DNA from: Actinomycetota bacterium
GTDB lineage: Bacteria; Actinomycetota; Actinomycetes; Actinomycetales; Microbacteriaceae
NCBI GenBank assembly: GCA_016870695.1
Contig: VGAV01000149.1
Location: forward strand, 1 to 6,363
Direction of reading: 5' to 3'
Length of the DNA stretch: 6,363 nt
The translations under genes and the position numbers were made by a program. Positions within the stretch are counted from its first letter, which is position 1. Every line of letters begins with the position of its first letter. The notes beneath the pieces were generated by a model. It searched no databases and had not been told where the DNA came from. It saw nothing but the letters and a program-made list of their open reading frames with translations. Below are positions 1 to 5,691 of the stretch, piece after piece.

Positions 1-305
1 TCCTTGTTGGCCAGGGCGAGGGTCCGGCCCGACTCGAGGGCGGCGATCGTCGGGCCGAGGCCCACCGACCCGGTGATGCCGTTCAGCACCACGTCGGCGT
101 CGACGTCGCGGACGAGCTGCTCCGCCTCGACGGCGCCGAGCGCGACGTGCGGGACGCCGAACTCCGCGGCCTGCGCCTCGACGCCCGCGCGGTCCGACCC
201 CGCGGCGAGACCGACGACCTCGAAACGCCTGGCGTTGGCACGGATGACGTCGAGCGCCTGCGTGCCGATGGAGCCGGTGGAGCCGAGGATGAGGACGCGA
301 CGCAT
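1..305 (-). CDS. dxr: 1-deoxy-D-xylulose 5-phosphate reductoisomerase, N-terminal part (cut by window edge)
   Basis: Cytosolic enzyme of the MEP isoprenoid pathway; it rearranges and reduces 1-deoxy-D-xylulose 5-phosphate to 2-C-methyl-D-erythritol 4-phosphate with NADPH. 101 residues are visible of a family length near 360-390. The protein opens [14 protein letters not shown], the classic NADPH-binding Rossmann start (GSTGSIG at residues 8-14). A conserved NGITGSVGL follows at 75-83, and the visible part stops inside the family signature LANKE (LANK at 98-101). The ATG at 305-303 is the only sensible start, because an in-frame TAA lies 9 nt upstream (317-315). No strong ribosome binding site is visible (GAGC just upstream). 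The gene begins 29 bp after the stop of the FKBP lipoprotein gene on the same strand, so the two may share a transcript. Identification from motifs is firm; the catalytic and metal-binding region lies outside the window. Confidence 0.95.
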   Translation of the reverse strand, partial: MRRVLILGSTGSIGTQALDVIRANARRFEVVGLAAGSDRAGVEAQAAEFGVPHVALGAVEAEQLVRDVDADVVLNGITGSVGLGPTIAALESGRTLALANK

Positions 306-334
306 GCGCTCAGCTTAACGACGCGCCCTCAGGG

Positions 335-1288
335 TCAGGACTGCGGCGCGTGCTGCACGCCGAGGATGTCGATGACGAACACGAGCGTCGCGTTCGCCGG
401 GATCTCGCCCTGGCCCGCCTCGCCGTAGCCGTCGGCCGGCGGAATGACGGCGACGACCTGCGAGCCCACGGTCTGCCCCTCGAGGGCCTGACGGAAGCCG
501 GGGACGACGCCCGTGGTCGGGAACTCGGCGGGCATGCCCCGCTCCCAGCTGGAGTCGAAGACGGTGCCGCCGTCGTAGAGGACGCCGGTGTACTGCACGA
601 TCACCTGGTCGCCCGAGCGGACCTCCTCGCCGTCGCCCTGACGCAGGTTCTCGATCCGCGTCTCGGTCGGTGCCGGGGCGTCGGGCACGGTGATCGTCGG
701 GGCGCCGTCGTCGGCGAACTCGACCGTGGGCATGCCCTCGACGGGGGCGACCTCGGTGCCGGTGGCGCGGGTCGGGAGCTCCTCGATCGCGTCGGCGACG
801 AGGACGTAGGCCGGAGCGCCCTCGCCGAGCACGCCGGCGGGGAAGGTCGAGACGGTGCGCGAGCCGACGGGGACGCACGAGACGGCCGCCCCGAAGATCT
901 GCTGCGCGTTGACGACCATGTCCATGCCGGCCGGGTCGGTGTCGAGCGAGTTGAGGAGCACCTCGCCGGTGGACGCGTCGACGACCGTGTAGTTCGCCTT
1001 CACGACGTCGCCGGCCTGAATCTCGTCGCCCGATCCCTCGATGAGCACGCTGCGCTGGATGTCGGCGGGCGCGAAGTCGTCGGGACGCTCGATCGTGACC
1101 GGGCCCTCGAAGTCGCCCGACACGTCGAGCCCTTCGGGCACCTCGCCCGTGAACGGGGTGGTGCAGTCCCCCGACGCGGAGGCCGTGGCATCCGGCGTCG
1201 AATCGGCGTCCGGGGAGCCGGAGCATCCCGCGAGCAGCAGCACCGCGGCGGCGGCGACGGACAGGGTGGCGATCGGACGGATGCGCAC
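335..1288 (-). CDS. FKBP-type peptidyl-prolyl cis-trans isomerase lipoprotein with two FKBP-like domains
   Basis: A 317-residue exported lipoprotein likely to assist folding of proteins outside the membrane. A GTG start at 1288 is chosen because GAGAGG lies 6 nt upstream and it directly opens a lipoprotein signal: VRIR, a hydrophobic stretch, then the lipobox LAGC with lipidated Cys22. A Ser/Asp/Thr-rich linker follows. Residues about 79-169 form a degenerate FKBP-like unit. Residues about 210-310 are a good FKBP domain: Y233 in VQYTG, F244-D245 in TVFDSS, F256, VVPGF at 262-266, Y288, and a closing strand LVFVIDI. These match the FKBP12 pocket residues Y26, F36-D37, F46, the VIPGW loop (Trp replaced by Phe) and Y82. 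The only other cysteines, C42 and C138, could form a disulfide in the mature protein. The frame stays open further upstream to 1486, but that extension would cross the promoter region and bury the signal peptide. Substrates cannot be told from sequence. Confidence 0.92.
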   Translation of the reverse strand: MRIRPIATLSVAAAAVLLLAGCSGSPDADSTPDATASASGDCTTPFTGEVPEGLDVSGDFEGPVTIERPDDFAPADIQRSVLIEGSGDEIQAGDVVKANYTVVDASTGEVLLNSLDTDPAGMDMVVNAQQIFGAAVSCVPVGSRTVSTFPAGVLGEGAPAYVLVADAIEELPTRATGTEVAPVEGMPTVEFADDGAPTITVPDAPAPTETRIENLRQGDGEEVRSGDQVIVQYTGVLYDGGTVFDSSWERGMPAEFPTTGVVPGFRQALEGQTVGSQVVAVIPPADGYGEAGQGEIPANATLVFVIDILGVQHAPQS

Positions 1289-1294
1289 GGCGGA

Positions 1295-1300
1295 CCTCTC
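1295..1300 (-). promoter_or_regulatory. Ribosome binding site of the FKBP lipoprotein gene
   Basis: GAGAGG on the minus strand, 6 nt before the GTG at 1288. It decides the start in favour of this GTG over in-frame upstream ATG codons and places the lipoprotein signal peptide at the N-terminus. Confidence 0.75.
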
Positions 1301-1388
1301 GATGGGTACGGGGGACGCCCCCATCCTCCCCCATGCCGGCTTAGCCGCGCCTGTGTACCCCATGCGCGGGCGGGCATGCGCCGCGGGA

Positions 1389-1394
1389 TACCCT
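1389..1394 (+). promoter_or_regulatory. Candidate -10 element (TACCCT) giving a leaderless plsC mRNA
   Basis: TACCCT fits the actinobacterial -10 pattern TAnnnT and ends 6 nt before the GTG at 1401. If transcription begins at the usual distance, the first base of the mRNA would be the first base of the start codon. The lack of a Shine-Dalgarno sequence before this GTG agrees with leaderless translation, which is common in actinobacteria. No good -35 box is visible. One short motif in GC-rich DNA can arise by chance, so this is a candidate only. Confidence 0.45.
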
Positions 1395-1400
1395 CGACGA

Positions 1401-2150
1401 GTGACTTCCGACGTGCCCGGCGACCCCACCGCCGTCCCGCCGAAGCAGATGGGCGCCGCGTACGGCCTGGGCCGTTCGGTCATCACCCCCCTGGCTCGGG
1501 CCGTCTACCGCCCGCGGGTCGAGGGGCGGGAGAACGTCCCGCGCACCGGCCCGGTGATCTTCGCCAGCAACCACCTGTCGTTCATCGACTCCATCGCCAT
1601 CCCGGTGGCCGCGCCGCGTCCGGTGCACTTCCTGGCCAAGTCGGCGTACTTCGAGAAGTGGGCGTCCCGGCAGTTCTTCACCGCCATCGGCGCCATCCCC
1701 GTCGAGCGCGGTGCCGGACAGAAGGCGCTCGATGCCCTCGACCAGCAGCGCGCCCTCCTCGAGGACGGGCGCGCGGTGGCGCTGTACCCGGAGGGCACGC
1801 GCTCGCTCGACGGACGTCTGTACAAGGGCCGCACCGGCGTCGCGTTCCTCGCCCTGCAGACGGGGGCGCCGGTCGTCCCCGTCGGACTGATCGGCACCGA
1901 CAAGGTCATGCCGGTGGGGGCCCGCATGCCCACGCTCAGCGAGCGCATCACGGTGCGCTTCGGCACCCCGCTCGACCTCTCCCCCCACGGCCCGGCGTCC
2001 TCGGGCCGCGCACGCCGCGGCGCGACCGACGAGATCATGGCCGCGATCCACGCCCTCAGCGAGCAGGAGCTCGCCAACGCGTACAACGAGGCCCCCGCGC
2101 AGAACCCGATCGACCGGATCAAGCAGGTTCTCCCGCACGAGCGTCTCTGA
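1401..2150 (+). CDS. plsC: PlsC-like 1-acyl-sn-glycerol-3-phosphate acyltransferase
   Basis: A 249-residue member of the LPLAT/PlsC acyltransferase family, which transfers an acyl chain to lysophosphatidic acid at the inner face of the membrane to make phosphatidic acid. The four family blocks are present in order: NHLSFID with the catalytic H58-x4-D63 pair; GAIPVERG around 97-104 with R103; YPEGTR at 129-134, the glycerophosphate-binding block; and APVVPVGLIG at 156-165. No clear membrane-spanning helix is present, as in many short actinobacterial members, so attachment is probably peripheral. The start is uncertain: the GTG at 1401 is preferred because a -10-like TACCCT sits 6 nt before it; a GTG at 1413 or ATG at 1449 would remove 4 or 16 residues without touching any motif. 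The gene is divergent from the FKBP gene, with 112 bp between them, and ends 84 bp before dhaK. The precise acyl acceptor cannot be assigned; actinobacteria usually carry several paralogues. Confidence 0.88.
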   Translation: MTSDVPGDPTAVPPKQMGAAYGLGRSVITPLARAVYRPRVEGRENVPRTGPVIFASNHLSFIDSIAIPVAAPRPVHFLAKSAYFEKWASRQFFTAIGAIPVERGAGQKALDALDQQRALLEDGRAVALYPEGTRSLDGRLYKGRTGVAFLALQTGAPVVPVGLIGTDKVMPVGARMPTLSERITVRFGTPLDLSPHGPASSGRARRGATDEIMAAIHALSEQELANAYNEAPAQNPIDRIKQVLPHERL

Positions 2151-2160
2151 CGATTCGTCC

Positions 2161-2189
2161 TTGACGTGGCTGCCTTCGGCGAGCATCGT
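2161..2189 (+). promoter_or_regulatory. Candidate promoter of the dhaKLM operon
   Basis: TTGACG at 2161-2166 matches five of six bases of the -35 consensus. A 17-bp spacer leads to CATCGT at 2184-2189, a weak -10 matching TATAAT at the second, third and last positions. It lies just after the plsC stop codon. The predicted transcription start near 2196 falls inside the inverted repeat at 2194-2215. Confidence 0.5.
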
Positions 2190-2193
2190 CGGG

Positions 2194-2215
2194 GTGACGG
2201 GCCCGTACCCGTCAC
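2194..2215 (+). promoter_or_regulatory. Perfect inverted repeat, candidate operator upstream of dhaK
   Basis: GTGACGGG at 2194-2201 and its exact reverse complement CCCGTCAC at 2208-2215 flank a 6-nt centre. A second perfect palindrome, ACGGGCCCGT at 2197-2206, is nested in the left half, so CGGG/CCCG half-sites occur three times. The element sits at the predicted transcription start and 9 bp before the dhaK ribosome binding site. A repressor site is the simplest reading; an RNA hairpin in the leader is the alternative. It does not resemble the sites upstream of glpD. Confidence 0.5.
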
Positions 2216-2224
2216 GCCACGACG

Positions 2225-2230
2225 AGGAGG
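2225..2230 (+). promoter_or_regulatory. Strong ribosome binding site of dhaK
   Basis: AGGAGG ends 4 nt before the GTG at 2235 and fixes this start. The frame is open upstream as far as a GTG at 2166, but that region holds the promoter and operator candidates rather than protein. Confidence 0.85.
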
Positions 2231-2234
2231 CACC

Positions 2235-3230
2235 GTGAAGAAGTTCGTCAACGACCCGGCCGACGTGCTGGCCGAAGCCCTGATCGGCATCCAGGCCATC
2301 CACCCCGAGCTTCGGATTGACACCGAGAACCGCGTGATCCTGCGGGCCGAGCCGACGCGTCCGGGCAAGGTGGCCCTGGTCTCCGGCGGCGGTTCCGGGC
2401 ACGAACCGATGCACGGCGGCTTCGTCGGGCGGGGCATGCTGGACGCCGCAGCGGCCGGCGAGGTGTTCACCTCCCCCACCCCGGACCAGGTGCTGGCCGC
2501 GACGCAGGCGGCCGACTCCGGCGCCGGCGTGCTGCACATCGTGAAGAACTACACCGGCGACGTCCTGAACTTCGAGATGGCCGCCGAGCTCGCCGAGGCG
2601 GAGGGCGTCCGCGTGGCCTCGGTGGTGGTCGCCGACGACGTGGCCGTGCAGGACTCCACCTACACCGCGGGCCGTCGCGGCGTGGGCACGACGGTCGTGC
2701 TCGAGAAGATCGTCGGCGCTCTCGCCGAGGAGGGGGCGGATCTGGATGCCGTCGCCGTCCTCGCCCGCCGGGTGGCCGACTCCGGCCGGTCGATGGGTGT
2801 CGCGCTGACCAGCTGCACCGTGCCGGCCGCCGGCCGGCCGACGTTCGAGCTGCCCGAGGACGAGATGGAGGTCGGTGTCGGCATCCACGGCGAGCCGGGC
2901 CGGTCCCGCGTGCCGCTGGCGTCCGCGCGAGAGGTCGCCCGCATGCTCGTCGACCCGATCGTCCACGACTTCGGCGACCCCGTCGGTCCGGCGATCGTCC
3001 TGCTGTCCGGCCTGGGCGCCACGCCGCTCATCGAGCAGTACCTCCTCTACGGCGAGATCGCTCCGCTGCTGGCCGACGCCGGCGTCGACGTGCAGCGCGT
3101 CCTCGTCGGCGACTACATCACGAGCCTGGACATGGCGGGGGCGTCGTTGACGGTGGTGAAGGCGGACGACGAGATGCTGCGCCTCTGGGACGCCCCCGTC
3201 GTCACCCCGGGTCTCCGGTGGGGCGCATGA
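2235..3230 (+). CDS. dhaK: Dihydroxyacetone kinase, substrate-binding subunit DhaK (PTS-type)
   Basis: A 331-residue subunit that holds dihydroxyacetone as a covalent hemiaminal on a histidine and presents it to DhaL for phosphorylation, giving dihydroxyacetone phosphate in the cytoplasm. Key residues are visible at the same numbers as in the E. coli protein: H56 in GGGSGHEPMHGG, D109 in KNYTGDVLNFEMA, and the covalent H218 in GVGIHGEPG. GLGATPLIEQYLLYGEI (260-276) is another strongly conserved family block. The length fits stand-alone DhaK and excludes the fused ATP-dependent kinase, which carries the DhaL-like domain on the same chain. The GTG start is fixed by AGGAGG 4 nt upstream. The stop codon overlaps the dhaL start as ATGA. 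It is the first gene of dhaKLM, with a candidate promoter and operator directly upstream. DhaQ-type regulatory paralogues lack catalytic residues; here all are kept, so an active subunit is expected. Confidence 0.97.
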   Translation: MKKFVNDPADVLAEALIGIQAIHPELRIDTENRVILRAEPTRPGKVALVSGGGSGHEPMHGGFVGRGMLDAAAAGEVFTSPTPDQVLAATQAADSGAGVLHIVKNYTGDVLNFEMAAELAEAEGVRVASVVVADDVAVQDSTYTAGRRGVGTTVVLEKIVGALAEEGADLDAVAVLARRVADSGRSMGVALTSCTVPAAGRPTFELPEDEMEVGVGIHGEPGRSRVPLASAREVARMLVDPIVHDFGDPVGPAIVLLSGLGATPLIEQYLLYGEIAPLLADAGVDVQRVLVGDYITSLDMAGASLTVVKADDEMLRLWDAPVVTPGLRWGA

Positions 3231-3853
3231 CCGGCGCCGTCTCGACCGCGGACCTCGTCACCTGGATCCGCGCTTTCCGCGATGCGGTGCAGCAGCACAA
3301 GGAGGAGCTCACCGCTCTGGACTCGGCCATCGGCGACGCCGACCACGGATCGAACCTCGCCCGCGGCATGGACGCCGTCGTCGCGAAGCTCGACACCGTC
3401 CCGGCGAGCCCGGCGGAACTGTTCAAGACCGTCGGCATGACCCTGGTCTCCTCGGTCGGCGGCGCGAGCGGTCCGCTCTACGGCACGCTCTTCCTGCGGA
3501 TGGGACCGGCCCTTGCGACGGAAGGGACGGTGGATGCCGCCGCCCTCGGCGCCGCGCTCCGCGCCGGCGTCGAGGGGGTCGTCGCCCGCGGCAAAGCCGA
3601 GCCCGGCGACAAGACGATGATCGACGCCCTGCTCCCGGCCCTGAACGCCTGGGATGCCGCCGGCGACGACCTCGCCGCCGCGGCCCGCGCGGCCGCCGAC
3701 GCCGCCGCGGCGGGCCGCGACGCGACCGAGCCGCTCGTCGCCCGCAAGGGCCGCGCGAGCTATCTCGGCGACCGCAGCGCCGGGCACGTCGATCCCGGTG
3801 CGGCCTCCTCGACGCTCCTGATCGAGGCGCTGGCCGCGACGGTGGCCGCGTGA
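3227..3853 (+). CDS. dhaL: Dihydroxyacetone kinase, nucleotide-binding subunit DhaL (PTS-type)
   Basis: A 208-residue subunit (about 210 in E. coli) that keeps a tightly bound ADP/ATP as a cofactor. DhaM re-phosphorylates the ADP in place, and the phosphate then goes to dihydroxyacetone on DhaK. The magnesium-binding signature is intact: D32, D37 and D39 in LDSAIGDADHG, followed by the nucleotide-contacting block VGGASGPLYGTLF (77-89), GDKTMIDAL (127-135) and KGRASYLGDRSAGHVDPG (174-191) near the C-terminus. An Ala-rich helix lies at about 146-163. The ATG at 3227 is chosen because it overlaps the dhaK stop (ATGA) and GGTGGGG lies just upstream; a GTG at 3218 would use part of that ribosome binding site. 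The overlap points to coupled translation with dhaK. The stop overlaps dhaM as GTGA. Confidence 0.96.
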   Translation: MTGAVSTADLVTWIRAFRDAVQQHKEELTALDSAIGDADHGSNLARGMDAVVAKLDTVPASPAELFKTVGMTLVSSVGGASGPLYGTLFLRMGPALATEGTVDAAALGAALRAGVEGVVARGKAEPGDKTMIDALLPALNAWDAAGDDLAAAARAAADAAAAGRDATEPLVARKGRASYLGDRSAGHVDPGAASSTLLIEALAATVAA

Positions 3854-4578
3854 TCGGGCTGGTGGTCGTGTCCCACAGCCGCGCGCTGGCCGAGGCCGCC
3901 GTGGAGCTCGCCCTGCAGATGGGCGGCGACGACCCGCCCGTGATCCGGGTGGCGGCGGGCGGTCCGGACGGCGACCTGGGGACGGATGCCACCGCCATCG
4001 CGGCCGCGATCGACGAGGCCGACGCCGGCGAGGGCGTGCTGGTGCTGATGGACCTGGGCTCGGCGCTGCTGAGCGCCGAGATGGCGCGGGAGTTCGTGGC
4101 GGCCCCCGAACGCGTGCGCTTGAGTGCGGCGCCGTTCGTCGAGGGGCTCGTCAGCGCCGTGGTGACGGCGGCCGGCGGTGCCGACCTCGACGCGGTCGCC
4201 GCCGAGGCGGAGACCGCCGGGGAGGCCAAACGGCGTCAGCTCGGCGCGGACGCCACGCCGTCCGGCCGCGAGCCCGCGGCATCCGCTCCCCCGGTCGAGG
4301 ACGGGCTGTCGTTCGAGGCGACCGTGGTGAACCCCTCGGGTCTCCACGCCCGACCCGCGGCGACGTTCGTCAAGACCGCGTCGCGCTACGACGCCGACGT
4401 CCGCATCGCCGACCTCGACGCCGGCGGTGAGGAGGTCTCGGCGCGCAGCCTGCTGGCGCTCATGTCGCTGGGCGTGCACCGGGGCGCGCGGGTGCGCGTG
4501 CGGGCGACCGGTCCGCAGGCCCGCGCGGCGCTGGACGACCTGCGCGGACTCATCGAGGACGGCTTCGGCGAGCGCTGA
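3850..4578 (+). CDS. dhaM: PTS-dependent dihydroxyacetone kinase phosphotransferase subunit DhaM (EIIA-HPr, no EI domain)
   Basis: A 242-residue phosphocarrier that takes phosphate from the general PTS and passes it to ADP bound on DhaL. Domain 1 (about 1-125) is the mannose-type EIIA domain: GLVVVSHS with the phosphorylated H9, and LVLMDLGSALLS at 64-75. A linker rich in Ala, Pro and charged residues (about 126-152) leads to an HPr domain (about 153-240) with H166 in NPSGLHARPAATF and the block SARSLLALMSLGV, where S200 aligns with the HPr Ser46 site. E. coli DhaM has a further, truncated enzyme I domain; it is absent here, because a stop follows the HPr domain directly. Phosphate must therefore come from a separate PtsI, either straight to this HPr domain or through the general HPr to the EIIA domain. 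The GTG start overlaps the dhaL stop (GTGA) and GGTGG lies 4 nt upstream, so coupled translation is likely. The gene is convergent with the SorC-type regulator; only 35 bp separate the stops. Confidence 0.95.
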   Translation: MIGLVVVSHSRALAEAAVELALQMGGDDPPVIRVAAGGPDGDLGTDATAIAAAIDEADAGEGVLVLMDLGSALLSAEMAREFVAAPERVRLSAAPFVEGLVSAVVTAAGGADLDAVAAEAETAGEAKRRQLGADATPSGREPAASAPPVEDGLSFEATVVNPSGLHARPAATFVKTASRYDADVRIADLDAGGEEVSARSLLALMSLGVHRGARVRVRATGPQARAALDDLRGLIEDGFGER

Positions 4579-4613
4579 GCCGCCGGCGCCCGCGGGACGT
4601 GCCGGGGACGCCG

Positions 4614-5579
4614 TCAGCGCGGCAGGCTCAGCAGGCGCCGCGCGAGGGACTCCTCGACGACGAGCTCGGTGATCAGTCCGGCGGCGAGCGCTCCGCGCAG
4701 CCCGTCCAGCTTGGACAGGCTCGACACGACGCAGAAGCGGCGCGGGATGCGGCGGACGGTGTCCAGGTCGGGGCCGCTGGAGCGGTTGTTCAGCTCGGGG
4801 ATGTCGGATGAGCCGTCGACGCGGTAGAAGACCGTCGCACAGTCGCCGACGACGCCCTCCCGCTCGATGATCGACCGGTCGCGTTCGTCGAAGTAGTCGC
4901 CGCTGTAGACGTGGGACGGCACGTCGGCGTGCGGCGAGCCCAGGCCGAACACGAAGAGCCCCACCCGCTGCTGGATCTCCAGCACCGACCGCACCGAGCG
5001 CTCCCGCCACATCGCCTGCTTCGTGCGGGGGTCGTCGAAGAGCGCGGGCACGGGGAACTGGTGCACCGACGAGGACCACGCAGCGCCGAAGCGCGACAGG
5101 ATCTCCCCCGCGTACGGGATGCCGGAGGTCCGGGGGTTGGCGGCGCCGTTCATCTGGACGATGTGGGTGTCGTGCACGTCCTTCGCCGCCATGTGGCGGG
5201 CGACGGCGGACAGCGTCGAGCCCCAGGCGATGCCGACGGTCATCGACGACTCGACGCGTTCGGCGAGGATGCGCGCCGCGGTGAGCGCGGTGCGCTCGAG
5301 GCGGTCCGCCTCGGTGGTGCGGGTGGGCGTGGGCACCACGTGCGCCATGATGCCGTAACGGTCGGCCACCCGCTGGGCCATCTGACCGCGCGCATCGTCG
5401 GGCGGGCTGATGGAGATCGTCACGAGCCCGACGTCCCGGGCGTGCTGGAGCAGACGCGACACGGAGGACCTCGAGACGCGCATCTCGTGCGCGATGGCAT
5501 CCATCGTCAGGTCCTGCATGTAGTAGAGCTGTGCCGCGCGCAGGGCGTCGCGAGAGCGCTCCTCGGCCTGTGTCGTCAT
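4614..5579 (-). CDS. SorC/DeoR-type sugar-binding transcriptional regulator
   Basis: A 321-residue regulator of the SorC family. The N-terminal winged helix-turn-helix (about 8-57) reads as a typical SorC DNA-binding domain: LYYMQDLTMDAIAHEM, then the recognition helix in VSRSSVSRLLQHAR. The rest (about 65-320) is the NagB-like effector domain: VGIAWGSTLSAVA (115-127), the phosphosugar-binding loop; QMNGA at 142-146; GVVGDCATVFYRVDG (242-256); and the C-terminal block KLDGLRGALAAGLITELVVEE. This family senses sugar phosphates such as fructose-1,6-bisphosphate (CggR) or deoxyribose-5-phosphate (DeoR of Bacillus). The ATG at 5579 is preceded by purine-rich GGGTGGGGGA. The gene is convergent with dhaM and divergent from glpD, and two related 14-bp sites lie in the shared upstream region. 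I infer control of glpD, its own gene and perhaps dhaKLM, with a triose phosphate or glycerol 3-phosphate as a plausible ligand. No specific family member can be named. Confidence 0.9.
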   Translation of the reverse strand: MTTQAEERSRDALRAAQLYYMQDLTMDAIAHEMRVSRSSVSRLLQHARDVGLVTISISPPDDARGQMAQRVADRYGIMAHVVPTPTRTTEADRLERTALTAARILAERVESSMTVGIAWGSTLSAVARHMAAKDVHDTHIVQMNGAANPRTSGIPYAGEILSRFGAAWSSSVHQFPVPALFDDPRTKQAMWRERSVRSVLEIQQRVGLFVFGLGSPHADVPSHVYSGDYFDERDRSIIEREGVVGDCATVFYRVDGSSDIPELNNRSSGPDLDTVRRIPRRFCVVSSLSKLDGLRGALAAGLITELVVEESLARRLLSLPR

Positions 5580-5608
5580 GGTCCCCCACCCTTTCCGATA
5601 CGCCATTC

Positions 5609-5643
5609 TGCACGTTTGTTCAGGGGGCTTGCAACAACGTGCA
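5609..5643. promoter_or_regulatory. Pair of inverted 14-bp sites, candidate operators between the SorC regulator and glpD
   Basis: Site A, TGCACGTTTGTTCA, lies at 5609-5622 on the plus strand. Site B, TGCACGTTGTTGCA, lies at 5630-5643 on the minus strand. They share TGCACGTT and each is an imperfect palindrome (TGnAC near one end, CA at the other). Together they form one large inverted repeat whose site centres are 21 bp apart, about two helical turns, as expected for an oligomeric regulator bound to one face of the DNA. Site B overlaps the proposed glpD -35 box. The divergent SorC-type regulator is the obvious candidate to bind, but this is inferred from position. Confidence 0.6.
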
Positions 5644-5657
5644 CGGGGGCGCATTCT
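5629..5657 (+). promoter_or_regulatory. Candidate glpD promoter
   Basis: TTGCAA at 5629-5634 serves as a -35 box (4 of 6 consensus bases). An exact 17-bp spacer leads to CATTCT at 5652-5657, a weak -10 matching TATAAT at the second, third and last positions. The predicted start near 5664 would give a leader of about 28 nt containing GAAAGG (5675-5680). The -35 overlaps operator site B. TTGCAA reads the same on both strands, but I see no convincing -10 for the divergent regulator gene at the matching distance. CATTCTGC also occurs at 5604-5611, 48 bp upstream. Confidence 0.45.
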
Positions 5658-5691
5658 GCTGGGGTACCGATAACGAAAGGTCGCAGTCGAC

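Noticed and set aside
306..334. Palindromic CCCTCAGGG between FKBP and dxr as a terminator
   Set aside because: Arms of 4 bp around a single base cannot form a hairpin, and no T-tract follows; co-transcription is at least as likely.
1289..1486. N-terminal extension of the FKBP lipoprotein by up to 66 residues
   Set aside because: It would place the signal peptide and lipobox internally and overlap the start of plsC; GAGAGG before GTG 1288 supports the shorter protein.
350..2164. 604-codon open frame on the plus strand antisense to FKBP and out of frame with plsC
   Set aside because: Low-complexity Arg/Gly/Asp-rich translation without motifs; both the FKBP lipoprotein and the acyltransferase show complete family signatures in other frames.
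1341..2966. 541-codon open frame on the minus strand opposite plsC and dhaK
   Set aside because: Shadow of the codon bias of the genes on the other strand; no domain, no ribosome binding site.
4585..4612. Possible terminator hairpin between dhaM and the SorC gene (GGCGCCC pairing with GGG-A-CGCC)
   Set aside because: The stem has a bulge and a 13-nt loop, there is no T-rich tail on either strand, and such pairings are expected by chance in this GC-rich sequence. A terminator is likely in a 35-bp convergent gap, but this one is not supported.
3760..5613. 617-codon open frame on the minus strand across dhaM and the SorC gene
   Set aside because: It is an out-of-frame reading of real genes in GC-rich DNA: extremely Arg/Gly/Ala-rich, no recognisable domain, and it conflicts with dhaM (intact EIIA-HPr) and the SorC-type regulator.
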